The notes beneath the pieces are model-generated. The model was not told where the DNA came from. It saw only the letters and a program-made list of their open reading frames with translations, and made no database searches. DNA of 64,000 nt from Phylloscopus collybita (taxonomy: Eukaryota > Chordata > Aves > Passeriformes > Phylloscopidae): positions 5,867,001 through 5,931,000 of the forward strand of contig JAJNNQ010000009.1 in NCBI GenBank assembly GCA_027886175.1, given 5' to 3'. The translations under genes were made by a program, and so were the position numbers. Below are positions 61,501 through 64,000 of the stretch, piece after piece (within the stretch, counting starts at the first letter, position 1; each line of letters begins with the position of its first letter).

Positions 61501-63778
61501 TCTTGGCCCCACATTGACTGAGAAGAAACTATGAATGGTGTGTTCCCATGGGATTTCACATATTCTCTACTGAATCAGTACACATGTAACACAAACCTTA
61601 CTTCAGAAACATAGTCCAGGCTGTCCTGTTCACACCCATATCATTCTAAAGATCACAACCTGAACAGCATCAATTTGATTTTTTCCTAAAGTCCTAAAAT
61701 GTCTGCTATAAAACATGTCAGAGGGAATTATGGACAAATTACAAAAGAGGTTAAAATGAAGTACAGGCTGAGATTTTAACATTTGAACAAACACATAATA
61801 AGCCAAAACAAATGTTAACTAGTGTCTAATTTCTTACTGTAGCTATCTGATGGATGAAATGTCTGGGAGCTGGAAATGAGAAGAGAAACTTGTTTTACAT
61901 TCTTTGAAGGTGACTTTTAAAATTAATAGATTGCACAGTCCAACCTGGAAAATGGGAGATAGTGAAATGGTTTCACTCAGGGAAGACTGGGTTGGTTGGA
62001 GAATGTACCAAACAGCCAAGTCTGTATCTGCAGACAAGGGTGTGTTTGACTTAGCTCTCCAGCTAAGTCTGGTGGGAGTGTGTGAATACCTGGGCTGTCA
62101 CTGCAGAAGAGATAAATTCCCTCTTGCTCCTTGTCTTGGAGGATCCCTGCCACCAGGAAAGATCAGGGTGGTGAGAAGATCTTACAGGTCCTGTGTGCTA
62201 ATGGTAAGTGACTGTGCAGAGAGAGAGGTGACAGAGACTTCAGTCTTCTCTGCTTTGGACAAACAGCCACTTCCCTCTTCTCCCATCCTTCTCTGGCACA
62301 ACAGGACAAAGAGAGATAAGAAGCATTCCTGTACCAGCTGGATACTGCAGTAGGAGATGGCATGGACAAGTCTATGGTGTTTCCAGGTAGGAGACTTATT
62401 TTTTAAAAAAGCCACACCACCAACAAAAGCAGCTTTACAAACTGAAGTTAAGGCTCCCTGGTGAGATCTAAAGGCTTCCTCTTAAATTCTGGGAAAGTTC
62501 ACTCTGAGTTCCAGGCACAGTGACTCAGATTCACCTCTAGCAGTAAGATGAACTGTACTGCAATATTCTCCAACACATACTCTCAACTCTGCTGCACAAA
62601 TAAATCATCTTGATCCATCTCTAATTGAATGTATATTTTTCACGTTTTTGAAATGGTTCTAGTTTCATTCCATACATTTTTTGTTATAAACTCAGGCCAG
62701 TTGTGTATATTAAATTTTATATAAAATACTGAGCTGAACCTTTCTTTGGGCTCACAAAGCAAACCCCAGCACTGTGAATGGGAGGAAAAGGTTTAGTTAC
62801 TCTAGGAGAGTTGGCTCTAGGTAGCCATGATAGGAAACACAGAGAAAATTGCTTATCAGTAGCCAAAGAGCTATTGCAGAGAGGATGTTTTTTTCTCTGT
62901 GTTTGTGGATGTTATGATACAAAACAAGGAGGGGAACCAAAGGCCAAGGAGCAGACTGGACCTTGCAATGGCCTCATCTCTAGCCTTGTTTCATCATCCA
63001 TTTCCCATAGGATAAATCTTCACATCTCATTACTGCTGTGCTGTTTCTGATAAGCATGCTGTTCTGGAGACCTGTGAAGTAGCTGGAGATATCCACACGT
63101 GAAATAGCCAAAAAATGCCACTCTCATTGCTCTCATGCTGTATTTTTGTTATGACTGTAGTGCTGCTTCTTCCATCTGGAGGAAGGAACTCCAATGTGAT
63201 AACCCAGTTTTACATAAAATTAGTAACAGATCTTTGGTCTGTGAAAACCCAAAGTGCTGCACAGATGATCAACAAGGAATCCTGAGTCCTGTGAGTTATC
63301 CAGTGGGGAACATCTGCATCCCATAGGAACGAGCCTGGTTCAAGTCAGCCTCATGCCCACAATGCAATGAGCTTATCCTTGTCTGTTGCTGTGCTGGGAG
63401 CCCACAGCTCTGAATCACAGCACCAAAGCCATGAAGGCATCACATTCAGAAGGAGCATGTAATCTCTTCTATGGAGCAGAAGCAGCTGGGGATGTGTCAA
63501 GTGACCTAAACACTCCCATACAGCATTCCTCTTAAGAGAATCTTATCTTGCCAAATCACCAAAAAAATCCTTGGAGATTTGCTTCTTCTTCTATACTGGC
63601 CAGGTCTCTCAGCAGCTGAGTGGTGGAACCTGATCCAAAATTTTTTGTGAACTTTCCCATCTTTTGTCTCTCTTCCATGTGGCTTGAGAAATATATAACA
63701 ATATTCCCTCTCCCATTGGCATGTAGGGAGCAAGGGAACAGAGGGAGGAGGGTCAGAGAGGTAAATGTTAATCAGAAT

Positions 63779-63779
<1 letters not shown>
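61501..63779. other. Unique non-coding sequence, no gene seen
   Basis: About 2.3 kb with no recognised repeat or exon. A 149-codon plus frame at 61904-62353 has no recognisable domain and overlaps frames on the other strand. Confidence 0.5.

Positions 63780-63811
<32 letters not shown>
63780..63811. repeat. Mononucleotide run (C)32
   Basis: Thirty-two consecutive C residues, the first being the last base of GAATTC. The minus strand is G32, which can form intermolecular or intramolecular quadruplexes. C/G runs this long are much rarer in vertebrate DNA than A/T runs. Its exact length in an assembly is uncertain. Confidence 0.9.
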
Positions 63812-63813
<2 letters not shown>

Positions 63814-64000
63814 CAGCCAAAATCATGTTGTGTTTGTGGTAAGAGATCCATTCCTCATTCCTTTGGGCTTTTACTAACCTAGATTAGATCTGGGCTAATG
63901 ACCAAACAGTCATGAGAGAGAGGATGGCAATTTGTGGTAGGAGGAGTGAGAGGGGATGGGTGGCTGTACATGGGAGTGGAAAGGCACTTCTGGTGCTCAG

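Noticed and set aside
63506..63826. Minus-strand frame with a poly-glycine run, and plus-strand frame with poly-proline
   Set aside because: Both are the C32 homopolymer read in frame.

Overview
This window looks like non-coding nuclear DNA from a bird, most likely a songbird (passerine). Three kinds of evidence support that. First, several 5'-truncated CR1 retroposons are present, carrying the typical avian 3' ends with TTCTATGATTCT or TTCTATTCT tails. Second, a 783-bp solo LTR at 60636-61418 has TGTCTTGG...CCAAGACA termini like the abundant passerine ERVL-type LTRs. Third, there is an ancient amniote repeat layer: a crocodile/turtle-like CR1 and MIR-like SINE pieces. The lineage call rests on remembered repeat consensus sequences, not on a search.

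I find no protein-coding gene I can name, and no rRNA or tRNA. All open frames are short (182 codons at most), lack recognisable domains, and occur on both strands at a density expected by chance. The window is therefore best read as part of a gene desert or a very large intron. Bacterial features such as operons, ribosome binding sites and CRISPR do not apply.

Layout. 1-11.6 kb is mostly unique AT-rich DNA punctuated by microsatellites: A38 at 1347, AAC and AAT arrays near 4.5-4.7 kb, GTTT at 7287, and an A/AT/AAT compound at 8508. 11.5-13.3 kb has two hexamer arrays next to a sense CR1, then a CR1 3' tip. 13.3-27.5 kb is unique sequence with an antisense CR1 (20871), homopolymer tracts, a 32-bp duplication (18241) and paired octamer motifs (20340/20355). 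27.56-28.56 kb is a CpG-retaining segment and the strongest candidate for a conserved regulatory element. 28.6-46.4 kb is unique sequence with two antisense CR1s (34126, 35872). 46.4-51.6 kb holds the longest CR1 (about 525 bp), an old MIR-like piece, a perfect (CACTT)12 array, an ancient CR1, and a perfect 20-bp-stem hairpin. 51.6-64 kb is mostly unique, with a second MIR-like piece, the LTR nested inside an older CR1 with a 5-bp target duplication, and a 32-base poly-C run.

No set of genes working together is visible. The most informative items are the nested LTR insertion, the CpG-retaining block, the exact hairpin and the poly-C tract. A few splice-site-bounded open segments are listed as unproven exon candidates only.
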